DNA of 64,000 nucleotides from Roseomonas sp. (GTDB lineage Bacteria; Pseudomonadota; Alphaproteobacteria; Acetobacterales; Acetobacteraceae): NCBI GenBank assembly GCA_020249775.1, contig JADCFA010000008.1, positions 186,001 to 250,000 of the forward strand, read 5' to 3'. Shown piece by piece: positions 1 to 11,284 of this stretch (position 1 is its first letter; each line of letters starts with the position of its first letter). The notes under the pieces were generated by a model. It saw only the letters and a program-made list of their open reading frames with translations, ran no database searches and was not told where the DNA came from. The position numbers and the translations under genes were made by a program.

Positions 1-2
1 GT

Positions 3-188
3 GGCTTCACGCCGGCCATGATGGTGACACTTGGCGAAAAGGGCGTGAAATCGCTTGAGGATCTGGCTGATCTCGCCGGCGATGAGCTGGTGGAAATCCT
101 TGGCGCCGAAGCGGTGGATGAGGAAACGGCCAATGCCATCGTCATGGAAGCGCGTCGTCGTGCCGGTTGGCTCGGCGATGAGGCATGA
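3..188 (+). CDS. nusA: Transcription termination/antitermination factor NusA, C-terminal fragment (truncated by window edge)
   Basis: Open frame from the window start, GFTPAMMVTLGEKGVKSLEDLADLAGDELVEILG..., resembles the NusA C-terminal HhH repeat; followed by ylxR-infB-rbfA-truB in canonical order. Confidence 0.8.
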   Translation, partial: GFTPAMMVTLGEKGVKSLEDLADLAGDELVEILGAEAVDEETANAIVMEARRRAGWLGDEA

Positions 189-227
189 GGCACGGCCCTG
201 AGCGAAGCCTCTGCCCTGCCAACGGAA

Positions 228-815
228 GTGGATGAGCCCGAAAAGGGCCCGCTTCGCCGTTGCATCGTAACCCGCGAAAGCCGGCCCAAGGCGGAAATGA
301 TCCGTTTTGTGCTGGGGCCGGGGCGTGAAATCGTGCCGGATTTGGCCGAAAGGCTGCCGGGACGGGGAATGTGGTTGAGCGCGCGGGGCGATGTGCTAGA
401 AGGCGCGATCAGCCGGGGGGCTTTCACGCGCGCGTCGCGCGGTCCCGTGGTTGTGCCGCCTGGGCTGCCGGCGTTGTTGCAACAGGGCCTTCGCGCCAGA
501 ATTGCTGATCTGCTGGGGCTTGCACGCCGGGCAGGGCAGGCAGTGGCGGGCTGGCAGGCGGCGCGGGAATGGCGTGCCGCTGATCGTATCGCCCTGCTGG
601 TGCAGGCCAAGGATGGCAGCACGGCAGAGCGTGAACGCCTCTCGGGCGGTGGTATTGCGGCGGTAACGCCGCTCTCCGCTGCGGAACTGGGGCGGGTTTT
701 TGGGCGTGACCACATTGTTCATGTGGCGGTTGCGCCGGGCCGTTTGGCGGAAGCCATCCGGTCCGAGGCGGGCAGGCTTTCTAGCCTTTTCCCGCCAGAA
801 GTGGCTAAGTCATAA
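228..815 (+). CDS. YlxR/DUF448-type RNA-binding protein with C-terminal L7Ae-like part
   Basis: RRCIVTRESRPKAEMIRFVLGPGREIVPDLAERLPGRGMWLSA motif; located between nusA and infB. Confidence 0.85.
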   Translation: MDEPEKGPLRRCIVTRESRPKAEMIRFVLGPGREIVPDLAERLPGRGMWLSARGDVLEGAISRGAFTRASRGPVVVPPGLPALLQQGLRARIADLLGLARRAGQAVAGWQAAREWRAADRIALLVQAKDGSTAERERLSGGGIAAVTPLSAAELGRVFGRDHIVHVAVAPGRLAEAIRSEAGRLSSLFPPEVAKS

Positions 816-874
816 TGCTTGCCGGAATATGCGGCGGCTCCATGCGTAACAGATGATCGGGTTCGAAGCGGCGA

Positions 875-3826
875 ATGAGTGACCAGAACGAGCAGGACGC
901 GGGTAAAAGCAGGCTGAGCCTTCGGCCCGGCGGACGCCTCGAGCTTGGCAAGACGGTGGATGCGGGCAGCGTCCGCCAATCCTTCAGCCATGGCCGATCC
1001 AAGACCGTCCAGGTCGAGGTGGTGAAAAAACGCGCGGTGGCGCCAAGCCCGGTGCGGCCCGGAATCGGTGTTCCGGCGGCGCGCAGCCTTGGCCCGGCAC
1101 CAGCCGCCCCGGCCCCCGCCGCAGCGCCGCCCCCTGCGGCCAAGGCGCCCAGCCCGCCGGCGGCAGCGCCCGCGCCAGCACCCGCCGCAACGCCGGCACC
1201 TAGCCCAGCTAAGGCTGCGCCCGCCGCCCCGCCGCCTGAGGCGGCGCCTGCAGCGCCGCCGCCCGCAGCGCCAGTACCAGCCGCGCCGGCAGCCGCCGCA
1301 GCGCCGCCGGCGGTCGCGCCAAGTTCAGGTCGCGTGGCCATGGCGCCCCCAGCCTCAACCCGGGGCGGTGCCGCAGCGGCGCGCCCCGCCGGTGGCGGCG
1401 GCCGTTCAGGCGCCGGTGGCCAGGCAGCCCGCACCACAAGCACAGGCAGACCGCTGACCCAGGCGGAACTCGCCATGCGTCAGCGCGTGCTGGAAGAAAA
1501 TCGTCGCGTGGAAGCGCAGCGCCAGCGCGAAGACCGTGAACGCCAGGCGCTCATGGTGCGCTCCGCCGCGGAAGAAGCCGCGCGCCGCGCCGAAGAAGAA
1601 GCCCGTGCCAAGGAAGATTCCGCCCGCCGCGCTGAGGAAGAAGCCCGCATGGCGGCCGAGGTAGCGCGTCGCCCGGCACCAGCGCCGGCGCCACAAGCCG
1701 CCGCTGCGCCCGCTGCTGCCCCTGGCCGTGCGCCGGCCGGGGCGCCCGCGCGCAAGCCCACACCGTCAGAACCGCCGGTCAAGCTGACCCTCAAGGCGCG
1801 TGTGCCGACCGATGATGATGAGGATGGGCCACGCCGGCCGGCCGCGCGGCGGCCCGGTTCCGCCGCAGGGCCAGCCAAGCGGCTTGCGCCCGCACCGGTC
1901 AAGAAATCCCCACCCGGTGCTGATCGCCGCCGCGAAGGCCGCATTGATGTGGCGGCGGCGCTGGAAGGTGAGGATGAACGGACGCGGTCCATCGCCTCTG
2001 TCCGCAGGGCGCGTGAACGCGAAAGGCGCCAGCAGGAATTGGCGCGGCTGCGTTCCGGCACGGAACGTGTGGTGCGCGAAGTGGTGGTGCCGGAAAGCAT
2101 CACCGTGCAGGAATTGGCCAATCGCATGGCCGCGCGCGGCGGAGAAGTGGTGAAGACCCTGTTCCGGATGGGCGTGATGGCCACACTTACGCAAAGCATT
2201 GATGCCGATACCGCCGAATTGGTGGTGCAGGAATTCGGCCATCGCGTGAAGCGCGTAAGTGAATCCGATGTCGAAATCGGCCTGGAAGGTGCTGAGGATA
2301 CGGATACGGAATTGCTGCCGCGTCCGCCCGTGGTCACCATCATGGGCCATGTTGATCACGGCAAAACGAGCCTTTTGGATGCTCTGCGCAAGACCGATGT
2401 GGTCGCGCATGAAGCGGGCGGCATTACGCAGCATATCGGCGCCTATCAGATCACGGTGCCGGCCGGTGACCGCGTGACCTTCATTGACACGCCCGGCCAT
2501 GAAGCCTTCACCGCCATGCGCGCGCGTGGTGCATCGGTCACGGATATGGTGGTGCTGGTTGTCGCGGCGGATGATGGCGTGATGCCGCAAACCGTCGAAG
2601 CCATTCGCCATGCGCGGGCAGCCAAGGTGCCGCTGATTGTCGCCGTCAATAAAATTGACAAGCCCGGCGTGAAGCCAGAACGCGTGAAGCAGGAATTGCT
2701 GCAACACGAAATCGTGGTGGAAAGCCTGGGCGGTGAAACCCAGGAGATCGAGGTCTCAGCGACCCAGAAGATCAATCTGGACAAGTTGCTGGAAGCGATT
2801 TCGCTACAGGCGGAAATCCTTGATCTCCGCGCCAATCCGGACCGCGCGGCGGAAGGCACCGTGATTGAAAGCAAGCTCGACCGCGGGCGTGGCCCGGTGG
2901 CGACCGTGCTGGTGCAAAAGGGCACTTTGAAGCAGGGTGATATTGTGGTGGCCGGCGCCGAATGGGGCCGCGTGCGCGCGATGCTCGATGACAAGGGCCG
3001 CCAATTGAAGGATGCCGGGCCTTCCTTGCCGGTGGAAATCCTGGGGCTTTCCGGCGTGCCGACGGCGGGTGAGAATTTCATCGCGGTCGAAAATGAAGCC
3101 CGCGCGCGGGAGATTTCCGAATTCCGTCAGCGCAAGCTGCGCGAAAAGGCCACCGCCACAGCGGGTGCTGGCCGTGGCAGCCTGACCGATATGCTGGCCC
3201 GCATCCAGGCGGGTGAGCAGAAGGAAGTCGCCGTTGTGGTGAAGGCCGATGTGCAGGGTAGCTCTGAAGCCATTGGCGTCACCCTCGGCAAGCTTGGCAA
3301 TGATGAAGTGCGCGTGCGCGTGCTGCATAGCGCGGTGGGCCAGATCACGGAATCCGATATCCAGCTGGCCAAGGCATCGGACGCGGTGATTGTTGCCTTC
3401 AATGTGCGCGCCACGTCGCAAGCGCGTGATCTAGCGCAGCGCGAAGGCGTCGAAATCCGCTACTACTCCATCATCTATGAAGTCGCGGATGACATTGAAA
3501 AGCTGGTCAAGGGCAAGCTCGCACCCGTGCAGCGCGAAAAGTTCCTGGGCTATGCGCAGATTTTGCAGGTCTTCGAAGTCAAGCGCATCGGCAAGGTGGC
3601 CGGCTGCCGTATCACGGAAGGCCAGGTCAAGCGTGGCGCCGGGGTGCGGTTGCTGCGCGATGGTGTCGTGATCCATCAGGGCGAATTGTCCACGCTGCGG
3701 CGCTTCAAGGATGATGTGCGCGAAGTGGGCAATGGCCTGGAATGCGGCATGTCCTTCGCCAATTACGATGACATCCGCGTTGGCGATCAGATCGAATGCT
3801 ATGAGACGGAGACGGTGGCGGGCTGA
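875..3826 (+). CDS. infB: Translation initiation factor IF-2
   Basis: G-domain motifs [24 protein letters not shown]; long Pro/Ala-rich N-terminal extension. Confidence 0.98.
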   Translation: MSDQNEQDAGKSRLSLRPGGRLELGKTVDAGSVRQSFSHGRSKTVQVEVVKKRAVAPSPVRPGIGVPAARSLGPAPAAPAPAAAPPPAAKAPSPPAAAPAPAPAATPAPSPAKAAPAAPPPEAAPAAPPPAAPVPAAPAAAAAPPAVAPSSGRVAMAPPASTRGGAAAARPAGGGGRSGAGGQAARTTSTGRPLTQAELAMRQRVLEENRRVEAQRQREDRERQALMVRSAAEEAARRAEEEARAKEDSARRAEEEARMAAEVARRPAPAPAPQAAAAPAAAPGRAPAGAPARKPTPSEPPVKLTLKARVPTDDDEDGPRRPAARRPGSAAGPAKRLAPAPVKKSPPGADRRREGRIDVAAALEGEDERTRSIASVRRARERERRQQELARLRSGTERVVREVVVPESITVQELANRMAARGGEVVKTLFRMGVMATLTQSIDADTAELVVQEFGHRVKRVSESDVEIGLEGAEDTDTELLPRPPVVTIMGHVDHGKTSLLDALRKTDVVAHEAGGITQHIGAYQITVPAGDRVTFIDTPGHEAFTAMRARGASVTDMVVLVVAADDGVMPQTVEAIRHARAAKVPLIVAVNKIDKPGVKPERVKQELLQHEIVVESLGGETQEIEVSATQKINLDKLLEAISLQAEILDLRANPDRAAEGTVIESKLDRGRGPVATVLVQKGTLKQGDIVVAGAEWGRVRAMLDDKGRQLKDAGPSLPVEILGLSGVPTAGENFIAVENEARAREISEFRQRKLREKATATAGAGRGSLTDMLARIQAGEQKEVAVVVKADVQGSSEAIGVTLGKLGNDEVRVRVLHSAVGQITESDIQLAKASDAVIVAFNVRATSQARDLAQREGVEIRYYSIIYEVADDIEKLVKGKLAPVQREKFLGYAQILQVFEVKRIGKVAGCRITEGQVKRGAGVRLLRDGVVIHQGELSTLRRFKDDVREVGNGLECGMSFANYDDIRVGDQIECYETETVAG

Positions 3827-3895
3827 TCAGAAGCCCGAAGCCGCCCCGCCTTGCTGGCAAGCCTGGACCGCAAGATCCAGGCAGGGAAATCATTC

Positions 3896-4318
3896 ATGAG
3901 CAAGCATCAGCATCAAGGCCGGGCGGAAGGCCCTTCCCAGCGGCAATTGCGCGTGGCGGAAGAAGTGCGCCATGCGCTTTCCGCCGTATTTGCGCGTGAG
4001 GAATTTCGCGACCCCGCCTTGCAGGGTCTGCATATTACCGTGACGGAAGTGCGCGCCTCACCCGACCTGAAGCACATGACCGCTTTTGTCGCGGCACTCG
4101 GGCGGGAAATCACCAAGGAAGAATTGGCGGGCCTCAGGCGCGTGAGTTCCTTCCTGCGGCGGGAGGTTTCCCATAGCGTGCGGCTGAAATTCGCGCCCGA
4201 TCTGCATTTCCAGCCCGATACCGCCTTGGATTACGCGATGCACATAGATGAAGTGATGCGCCGGCCCGAAGTGCAGCGCGATTTGCAAGCCAAACCCGAG
4301 GGGGAGGACAAGCCATGA
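3896..4318 (+). CDS. rbfA: 30S ribosome-binding factor A
   Basis: [40 protein letters not shown]...; the ATG at 3896 is preferred over the ORF start at 3851; between infB and truB. Confidence 0.93.
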   Translation: MSKHQHQGRAEGPSQRQLRVAEEVRHALSAVFAREEFRDPALQGLHITVTEVRASPDLKHMTAFVAALGREITKEELAGLRRVSSFLRREVSHSVRLKFAPDLHFQPDTALDYAMHIDEVMRRPEVQRDLQAKPEGEDKP

Positions 4319-5304
4319 GCGAAATTCGCGAAAGGCGCCCCGGCCCGCCGCGCGGCAAGCATCGCCCCCATAAGAAGCCGAAGGGTATCGCCCTTGATGG
4401 TTGGCTGATCATTGACAAGCCAACGGGTGTCGGTTCGACCGATGTCGTCACGCTCTGCAAGCGCGGCTTCAATGCGCAGAAATGCGGCCATGGCGGCACG
4501 CTGGATCCGCTGGCGACCGGCGTGTTGCCGATTGCCTTTGGTGCGGCAACGAAAACCGTGCCTTACGTCATGGATGGCACGAAGACATATCGCTTCACGC
4601 TGAAATTCGGCGAAGCGCGGGATTCCGATGATGCCGATGGCAAGGTGATTGCCACATCGGATGTGCGGCCCGATGACGCGACCATTCGCGCTGCCCTGCC
4701 GCAATTCATTGGCGATATCATGCAGGTGCCGCCGATATTCTCGGCCATTAAGGTTGCTGGTGAACGCGCCTATGATCTGGCGCGCGCGGGCGAGATTCCG
4801 GAATTGGCGCCGCGCCCGGCCAGGGTGGATCGGTTTGAACTGATTGAACGGCCCGATGCTGATACCGCCGTCTTCTTCGTTGAATCCGGCAAGGGCGTTT
4901 ATATGCGAAGCCTGGCGCGTGATATCGCCCGGGCCTGTGGTTCGGTTGGCCATATTGCGGCGCTCAGGCGCATGCGGGTCGGGCCTTTTCACGAAAAGGA
5001 CGCCGTGGCCCTGGACAAGATCGCCGTTTCCGGCGATACGCCGACCCCTTCCCCGGCGCTTCTGCTGCCGGTGACGACCGCGCTGGCCGACATCCCGGCG
5101 CTGGCCCTCACCGAAGCGGAAGCCGCGCGGCTCTCATACGGCCAGCATATTCCGCTGGTTGAACTGATGGGCCGCGTACCGCGTGAGGCCAACCCCGATG
5201 GGGGTTTGGCCAGGGCGATGGTGGGGGGGCGCCTGATGGGTCTTGCCCGCTTGGAAGAAGGCTTGCTGAAGCCAGAGCGTTGGTTGGGTCAGGGCGGATC
5301 TTGA
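4315..5304 (+). CDS. truB: tRNA pseudouridine(55) synthase
   Basis: [17 protein letters not shown]...[19 protein letters not shown] catalytic motif. Confidence 0.97.
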   Translation: MSEIRERRPGPPRGKHRPHKKPKGIALDGWLIIDKPTGVGSTDVVTLCKRGFNAQKCGHGGTLDPLATGVLPIAFGAATKTVPYVMDGTKTYRFTLKFGEARDSDDADGKVIATSDVRPDDATIRAALPQFIGDIMQVPPIFSAIKVAGERAYDLARAGEIPELAPRPARVDRFELIERPDADTAVFFVESGKGVYMRSLARDIARACGSVGHIAALRRMRVGPFHEKDAVALDKIAVSGDTPTPSPALLLPVTTALADIPALALTEAEAARLSYGQHIPLVELMGRVPREANPDGGLARAMVGGRLMGLARLEEGLLKPERWLGQGGS

Positions 5305-5343
5305 ACCATTGCCGGGCGCTGCCCGGACGAGAGGAGAAATCCG

Positions 5344-5613
5344 ATGTCGATCACTGCGGAGCGTCGCACGACGCTTATTTCCGAATACGCCACCAGGGCC
5401 GGCGATACCGGCAGCCCGGAAGTGCAGGTGGCACTTCTGTCTGAGCGCATTTCCAACCTGACCGAGCATCTGAAGACCCACGCCAAGGATTTCCATTCCC
5501 GGCGCGGCTTGCTCGTGCTGGTGGGCCAGCGTCGTGGCCTGTTGGATTACCTGAAGAAGAAGGACCAGAAGCGTTATGAGACGCTAATTGGTCGCCTGGG
5601 CCTGCGTCGGTAA
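5344..5613 (+). CDS. rpsO: 30S ribosomal protein S15
   Basis: 89 aa, [38 protein letters not shown]... Confidence 0.98.
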   Translation: MSITAERRTTLISEYATRAGDTGSPEVQVALLSERISNLTEHLKTHAKDFHSRRGLLVLVGQRRGLLDYLKKKDQKRYETLIGRLGLRR

Positions 5614-5648
5614 GTTTTTCTCACTGGCTTTATCGCCATTGGAAAAGG

Positions 5649-5671
5649 AAAGGGGGTTTCAGCCCCCTTTT
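5649..5671. terminator. Intrinsic terminator, possibly bidirectional between rpsO and the convergent minus-strand gene
   Basis: AAAGGGGG-TTTCAG-CCCCCTTTT hairpin with T tract just after the rpsO stop. Confidence 0.85.
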
Positions 5672-5685
5672 GCTTGTTTGGCTGC

Positions 5686-6276
5686 CTATTTTTTGCTGGC
5701 CGGTGGCATACCCGGCAGCATACCCCCCGGCATTTGCATGGAAGGCGCACCCGCGGGGCGTTGAAAGCGCGCTATTTCCTGCGGGCCATAACTCACGCGC
5801 AGCGCCTCAAGTCCACCCTGCACCCCTGGTGCGCTGCCTTGGGAACGCAGCATCACCCCATCATCAGTAAAGCAGCCAGTGCCGGAACCTTGCGGCCCCT
5901 CATGGCGCCAATTCGTGCAGGCAACCCCGGCCACGCGATCAGCGCCAAGCCTGGTAAAACGCGCGGATTCGAGGGCGCGCACATGGCTCGCCGCCTGGGC
6001 CATGGGGATATCCATCACCATGGGCTGAGGCATTTGCATCACCATAAAGCCCTTCTGCCCGGCGAAATCGGCAATGGTGTAGCCCATGCCGGGCAGATCA
6101 ACGCGCATCAGCCGCGCCGCCGCCGCCCAGGCCATGGTGACTTCCTGCATGGGGCCGGCGCCCGAAACGCGGTAGATCACGGCCACATCGCGGTTCGGGA
6201 AAAGCCGCGGCGCTTCCTGCGCCAGGGCGGGCAGGCTGAAGGCAAGGGCGCTGATCGCGAGAAAAATTGACCTCAT
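5686..6276 (-). CDS. Secreted/periplasmic hypothetical protein (DUF4412-like)
   Basis: MRSIFLAISALAFSLPALAQ signal peptide when started at 6276; family assignment tentative. Confidence 0.6.
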   Translation of the reverse strand: MRSIFLAISALAFSLPALAQEAPRLFPNRDVAVIYRVSGAGPMQEVTMAWAAAARLMRVDLPGMGYTIADFAGQKGFMVMQMPQPMVMDIPMAQAASHVRALESARFTRLGADRVAGVACTNWRHEGPQGSGTGCFTDDGVMLRSQGSAPGVQGGLEALRVSYGPQEIARFQRPAGAPSMQMPGGMLPGMPPASKK

Positions 6277-6369
6277 GGGCTCCTCCTGAACGGCATGCCA
6301 AAAGGCATGACCCGACACACCATATCATGCGCCTGGGCGTAGATTATTTAAGGCGCCGGCGCGGCAAGT

Positions 6370-7098
6370 TCAGGGCATTGCCCGCCGGGGCAAATTCTCA
6401 CCTTCAAAATAACGCGGGTTGGACGCCTGGAAGCCATCAGTCGTTTCGCGCCGCCGCACACATGCCATGGTGGATTGCGCCAGGCTTCGCCAATCATTCG
6501 TGGTGCGGGATGCTTCCAAAAGGCACCGGTCATAAACGGTATATTGAAATCCGGGGCCGCAGCCGAAACTCGGGCGATCCGCGCTTGCGGCAGTCAATAT
6601 CACCCGGTTGGGCTTTGTCATCGGGGATTCGGTGAAAATCCCCGAATAGCAGCCGGAGACAAGCACAATCGTGGGCGCATCACCGCAGCCGCTTTCCAAG
6701 GCCCGATTTAGAATGGCGGGTGACAGGATTTGGCGGCTCGCGGCCAGGAAAATCCCCTGCTGCTGCGCCCCATGGGCCGTGACATAGACCAGACACCCCT
6801 CACCGGATGCCGGCCGCAGCGCAGATATGGCGGAGACGACCGCCTGCCGCGTCGCCAATTGCGCCTTTCCCTGATCAATGACGGGTTGGGCGGCGCTGAA
6901 GCGCTTGGTCTGGCCGCGGACAAGGTTGGGGGCCATGATCTCTTGTAGCGCCTCAACCGCATTGTCCCAGACGGGGAGGCTACCATCGCCGGCCACAAAT
7001 ACGGCCCGGTAGGGCGGGCTGATGGCCGGCGGGCTGCCCTGCTGCTCGACCGAGGCGCAGCCCGACAGCAAGAACAGAGCAATCAAAAACTTCCGCAT
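6370..7098 (-). CDS. C13-family (legumain/caspase-fold) cysteine peptidase, predicted lipoprotein
   Basis: Start at 7098 gives [16 protein letters not shown] lipobox; YVTAHGAQ (His) and VLVSGCYSG (Cys) resemble the C13 catalytic dyad. Confidence 0.78.
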   Translation of the reverse strand: MRKFLIALFLLSGCASVEQQGSPPAISPPYRAVFVAGDGSLPVWDNAVEALQEIMAPNLVRGQTKRFSAAQPVIDQGKAQLATRQAVVSAISALRPASGEGCLVYVTAHGAQQQGIFLAASRQILSPAILNRALESGCGDAPTIVLVSGCYSGIFTESPMTKPNRVILTAASADRPSFGCGPGFQYTVYDRCLLEASRTTNDWRSLAQSTMACVRRRETTDGFQASNPRYFEGENLPRRAMP

Positions 7099-7579
7099 GG
7101 CAGCATCTTTCGGCATGTCCGGGCCAAGCCCAGGCAAAAGGCTAGCCCTGTTCTTTCGGAGAGGTAAAGTTTTTGCGCCTTTTCGCCGCTTTCCTGGCCC
7201 GCCGCACAAGTTTCTGGTGGCATTTTCCCGCAATCCGCGCCATATGCCCCATTGGTGCTGCCCGGCCGGAAGCCGGGGCGCCAACCGCCGCGCACGCTGC
7301 GGGTCAAGACAGTGTTTCAAGCCGTGGCTTCGGATAGGGACCACCGCGGCGTTTCCGGCCACATGGGCGGCCTTCCCGTCGCGCCTTTCCGCGATGGGCC
7401 CACCCCATGCCGCCCGAGACGCCGAGCAAACGGCCCCTCCACCGGGACTCCCCGGCGCTTTCCTGTCTTCTCCCGATGCGTCGCATTCCGGGGCCATTCG
7501 GCCCCTTCTGCCGCGCTGTCGCCCAAAGGGGGCGCGGCGTGGTTCGCGCTGGCATGGGCCAGCGCCCGAGAGGATGACG

Positions 7580-9790
7580 ATGTTCGACAACTACTTCCGC
7601 AAGGAAATCGCCTGGGGCGGTAAGACCCTGGTTCTGGAAAGCGGCAAGATCGCCCGCCAGGCCGATGGTGCCGTGATGGCCCGCCTGGGTGACACGATTG
7701 TGCTTTGCACCGCCGTTGGTGCGCGCTCCGCGAAGCCTGGTCAGGATTTCTTCCCGCTGACCGTGCATTACCAGGAAAAGACCTTCGCCGCCGGCAAGAT
7801 CCCGGGTGGCTTCTTCAAGCGTGAAGGCCGGCCTTCCGAATCTGAGACCCTGATTTCGCGCCTGATTGACCGCCCGATCCGCCCGCTTTTCCCTGAGGGC
7901 TTCCGCAATGAAGTCCAGGTGATCGCGACCGTGCTGTCGCATGACATGGAAAATGATCCCGATATCGTTTCCATGGTGGGTTGCTCTGCCGCACTCACGC
8001 TGTCCGGCATCCCCTTCTTCGGCCCGGTCGGCGCGGCGCGTGTTGGCTATATCAATGGCGCCTATGTGCTGAACCCGACACTCGAAGAACGCAAGCAAAG
8101 CGCGCTGGACCTGGTGCTGGCCGGCACTGCCGAAGGCGTGCTGATGGTGGAATCGGAAGCGAGCGAATTGACGGAAGAAGTCATGCTCGGCGCCGTCACC
8201 TTCGGCCATGCGGGCTTCCAGCCGGTGATCCAGGCGATCATTGAATTGGCTGAAGTTGCTGCCAAGGAACCCTGGCCGCTGCCGGAACCCTCGGCCGAGG
8301 AAGTGGCGCTCAAAAAGCGCATCGCCGAATTGGGCCGCGCCGATATGGCGGTGGCCTATACGGAAACGCAAAAGCTGCTCCGCCAGGAAAAGGTGGGCGC
8401 GGTGAAGAAGGCGGTGATCGCCGCGCTTGAAGCCGAAGGCGCTGATGTGAACCTCGCCAAGGGCTTGCTCAAGGAATTGGAAGCGGATGTCGTCCGCAAC
8501 AATATCCTTGATACCGGCAAGCGCATTGACGGGCGTGATACGCGCACGGTGCGCCCCATCATGGCCGAAGTGGGCGTGCTGCCGCGCGCGCATGGGTCAG
8601 CGCTGTTCACGCGCGGTGAAACCCAGGCGCTATGCGTGGCGACGCTTGGCACCGGGCAGGATGAGCAGGTGATTGACGCGCTGGTTGGCGAATACCGCGA
8701 AGATTTCATGCTGCACTACAACTTCCCGCCCTATTCGGTGAATGAAACGGGCCGCATGGGCAGCCCCGGCCGGCGTGAAGTGGGCCATGGCAAGCTCGCC
8801 TGGCGCGCCATTCATCCGCTGCTGCCGGAGAAAGAAAAATTCCCCTATACCGTGCGCGTGGTCTCCGAAATCACCGAAAGCAATGGCTCATCCTCCATGG
8901 CGACGGTCTGCGGGACATCGCTTTCCATGATGGATGCCGGCGTGCCGCTGAAGCGCCCCTGCGCGGGCATTGCGATGGGCCTGATCAAGGAAGATCGTGG
9001 CTTCGCCGTGCTGTCCGATATCCTGGGTGATGAGGATCACCTCGGCGATATGGATTTCAAGGTGGCCGGGACGGAAGTGGGGATTACCTCGCTTCAGATG
9101 GACATCAAGATCACCTCCATCACGCCGGAGATCATGAAGATCGCGGTGGAACAGGCGCGTGAAGGCCGGCTGCATATCCTTGGCGAAATGGCCAAGGGGC
9201 TGACCGGTGCGCGCACCGATGTGGCGGCGACCGCGCCGCGCATCACCGTGATCAATGTGCCGAAGGACAAGATCCGCGATGTGATCGGCTCCGGCGGTAA
9301 GGTCATTCGTGAAATCACCGAACAGACCGGCACTAAGGTGGATATCGACGATGACGGTACCATCAAGGTGGCCGCCACCAGCACGGAAGCCGCGCAGCGC
9401 GCCATTGATTGGATCAAGGGCATTGTGGCGGAACCGGAGCTTGGCGTGATCTATAACGGGAAGGTCGTGAAGACCGCCGATTTCGGCGCCTTCGTGAATT
9501 TCCTCGGCGCCAAGGATGGGCTGGTGCATATCTCGGAACTGGCGAATGACCGCGTGAACAAGACCACTGATGTCGTCAAGGAAGGCGATGCGGTGAAGGT
9601 CAAGGTCATTGGCTTTGATGAGCGCGGCAAGGTGAAGCTTTCCATGCGCGTCGTGGATCAGGCGACGGGTGCGGATATCACCGAACAGGTCGGCGCCAAG
9701 CGCCCGCGCCCGGAAGGTGATGACCGTCGCGGCGGGGATCGCGGTGACCGGGGCGAACGCCGTGAACGCCGTGAACCGCGGGGCGATTGA
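7580..9790 (+). CDS. pnp: Polyribonucleotide nucleotidyltransferase
   Basis: [32 protein letters not shown]..., RNase PH repeats, KH ([12 protein letters not shown]) and S1 domain; ATG at 7574/7580, not the computed 7022 ORF start. Confidence 0.97.
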   Translation: MFDNYFRKEIAWGGKTLVLESGKIARQADGAVMARLGDTIVLCTAVGARSAKPGQDFFPLTVHYQEKTFAAGKIPGGFFKREGRPSESETLISRLIDRPIRPLFPEGFRNEVQVIATVLSHDMENDPDIVSMVGCSAALTLSGIPFFGPVGAARVGYINGAYVLNPTLEERKQSALDLVLAGTAEGVLMVESEASELTEEVMLGAVTFGHAGFQPVIQAIIELAEVAAKEPWPLPEPSAEEVALKKRIAELGRADMAVAYTETQKLLRQEKVGAVKKAVIAALEAEGADVNLAKGLLKELEADVVRNNILDTGKRIDGRDTRTVRPIMAEVGVLPRAHGSALFTRGETQALCVATLGTGQDEQVIDALVGEYREDFMLHYNFPPYSVNETGRMGSPGRREVGHGKLAWRAIHPLLPEKEKFPYTVRVVSEITESNGSSSMATVCGTSLSMMDAGVPLKRPCAGIAMGLIKEDRGFAVLSDILGDEDHLGDMDFKVAGTEVGITSLQMDIKITSITPEIMKIAVEQAREGRLHILGEMAKGLTGARTDVAATAPRITVINVPKDKIRDVIGSGGKVIREITEQTGTKVDIDDDGTIKVAATSTEAAQRAIDWIKGIVAEPELGVIYNGKVVKTADFGAFVNFLGAKDGLVHISELANDRVNKTTDVVKEGDAVKVKVIGFDERGKVKLSMRVVDQATGADITEQVGAKRPRPEGDDRRGGDRGDRGERRERREPRGD

Positions 9791-9807
9791 TCCTGCCTAA
9801 CCGGCCC

Positions 9808-9831
9808 CCCGCCCCCTTTAACCGGGGCGGG
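9808..9831 (+). terminator. GC-rich hairpin after pnp, possible terminator lacking a T tract
   Basis: CCCGCCCC-CTTTAACC-GGGGCGGG. Confidence 0.4.
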
Positions 9832-9875
9832 CTATGGCCTAATAACCCGGTCAATTCATTGGGGAGCGCCGTTAC

Positions 9876-11276
9876 TTGAAGGCCATCAATACAATCAGGA
9901 TGGGGGGCGTTGATGTCCTGCCGCTGGTGGAAGGCGGCAAGGGTGTTGCTGTTTCCAATGGGCGCACCTGCGGCGGCTGGGCCTCGGCCGGCGGCGTTGG
10001 CACCTTCTCGGCCGTCAATGCCGATAGCTATGATGCGGATGGCAATATCATCCGGCAAATCTATCACGGCAAAACGCGCCGCGACCGGCATGAAGAACTT
10101 GTTGAATACGGCATCAAGGGCGGCATCGCCCAAGCCCAGCGCGCCTGGGATATGGCCGGCGGCAAGGGGCGTATCCACGCCAATATCCTGTGGGAAATGG
10201 GCGGTGCGGAACGCGTTGCGCGCGGCATGCTGGAAGGCGCGCGTGGCCTGATCCATGGCATCACTTGCGGTGCGGGCATGCCCTATAAGCTTGCGGAAGT
10301 GGCACGCGATTATGGGGTGCATTACTACCCGATCATTTCCTCGGCCCGCGCCTTTGCCGCGCTGTGGAAGCGCGCCTATCACAAGACCCGCGAATGGCTG
10401 GGTGGGGTGGTTTATGAAGACCCGTGGCTGGCCGGCGGGCATAATGGGCTTTCCAATAGCGAAAACCCGAAAGTGCCAGAAGCGCCCTTCCCACGCGTGC
10501 TGAAGCTACGTCAGCAAATGCGCGAATTTGGTCTTGGCGATGTGCCCATCATCATGGCGGGTGGCGTCTGGTGGCTGGAAGAATGGGAAGATTGGATTGA
10601 CAATCCTGATCTTGGCCCGATTGCCTTCCAATTCGGCACGCGCCCCTTGCTGACGCAGGAAAGCCCGATCAGCGAAGCCTGGAAGCAGCGGCTGCTGACC
10701 CTGAAGTCAGGCGATGTGCTGTTGCAGCCCTTCTCCCCCACCGGGTTTTATTCGTCTGCCGTGCGCAATGAATTCCTGCGCGAATTGGAAGACCGCAATG
10801 AACGCCAGGTTGCCTATACGGCGGAAGCGGTGGGCGATCATTTGGCGGAATATGGCGTGGGGCCGCGCAAGCGCCCGGTGTTTGTGACACCGCATGACCT
10901 GGCGCGCATCGCGCATTGGGAAGCGGAAGGCTTCACGGAAGCCATGCGCACGCCCGACAATACGCTGATTTTCGTGACCCCCGAAAAATCGCGCGAAATC
11001 GTCAAGGATCAGGTGGATTGCATGGGCTGTCTTTCAGCCTGCCGCTTTTCCAACTGGTCTCAGCATGAACCGGATTTTGATAATGGCCGCCGCGCCGATC
11101 CGCGCAGCTTCTGCATCCAAAAGACGCTGCAGGATATCAGCCATGATGGCGCGCTGGAAAAGAACCTAATGTTCGCCGGGCATAATGCCTATCGCTTCGG
11201 GTCTGATCCTTTCTATTCCAATGGCTTCATCCCGACCGCGAAGCAATTGGTGGAACGCATCCTGACCGGGCGCTGA
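9876..11276 (+). CDS. Nitronate monooxygenase/2-nitropropane dioxygenase-like flavoprotein with Cys-rich C-terminal part
   Basis: GITCGAGMPYKLAEVARDYGVHYYPIISS...IIMAGG...FGTRPLLTQESPISEAWK; C-terminal CMGCLSAC motif. Confidence 0.75.
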   Translation: MKAINTIRMGGVDVLPLVEGGKGVAVSNGRTCGGWASAGGVGTFSAVNADSYDADGNIIRQIYHGKTRRDRHEELVEYGIKGGIAQAQRAWDMAGGKGRIHANILWEMGGAERVARGMLEGARGLIHGITCGAGMPYKLAEVARDYGVHYYPIISSARAFAALWKRAYHKTREWLGGVVYEDPWLAGGHNGLSNSENPKVPEAPFPRVLKLRQQMREFGLGDVPIIMAGGVWWLEEWEDWIDNPDLGPIAFQFGTRPLLTQESPISEAWKQRLLTLKSGDVLLQPFSPTGFYSSAVRNEFLRELEDRNERQVAYTAEAVGDHLAEYGVGPRKRPVFVTPHDLARIAHWEAEGFTEAMRTPDNTLIFVTPEKSREIVKDQVDCMGCLSACRFSNWSQHEPDFDNGRRADPRSFCIQKTLQDISHDGALEKNLMFAGHNAYRFGSDPFYSNGFIPTAKQLVERILTGR

Positions 11277-11284
11277 GGCCGATC

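Noticed and set aside
1068-1460. Apparent repeats within the infB N-terminus
   Set aside because: Pro/Ala-rich low complexity is a common feature of alphaproteobacterial IF-2, not a separate element.
805-1476. Long antisense Ala/Gly-rich ORFs opposite infB and other genes
   Set aside because: Shadow ORFs expected in high-GC coding DNA; no start context or family resemblance, and the opposite strand is clearly infB.
7022-7573. 184-codon N-terminal extension of pnp in the ORF track
   Set aside because: Homology begins at MFDNYF; upstream residues are low-complexity translation of leader DNA and overlap the antisense C13 gene.
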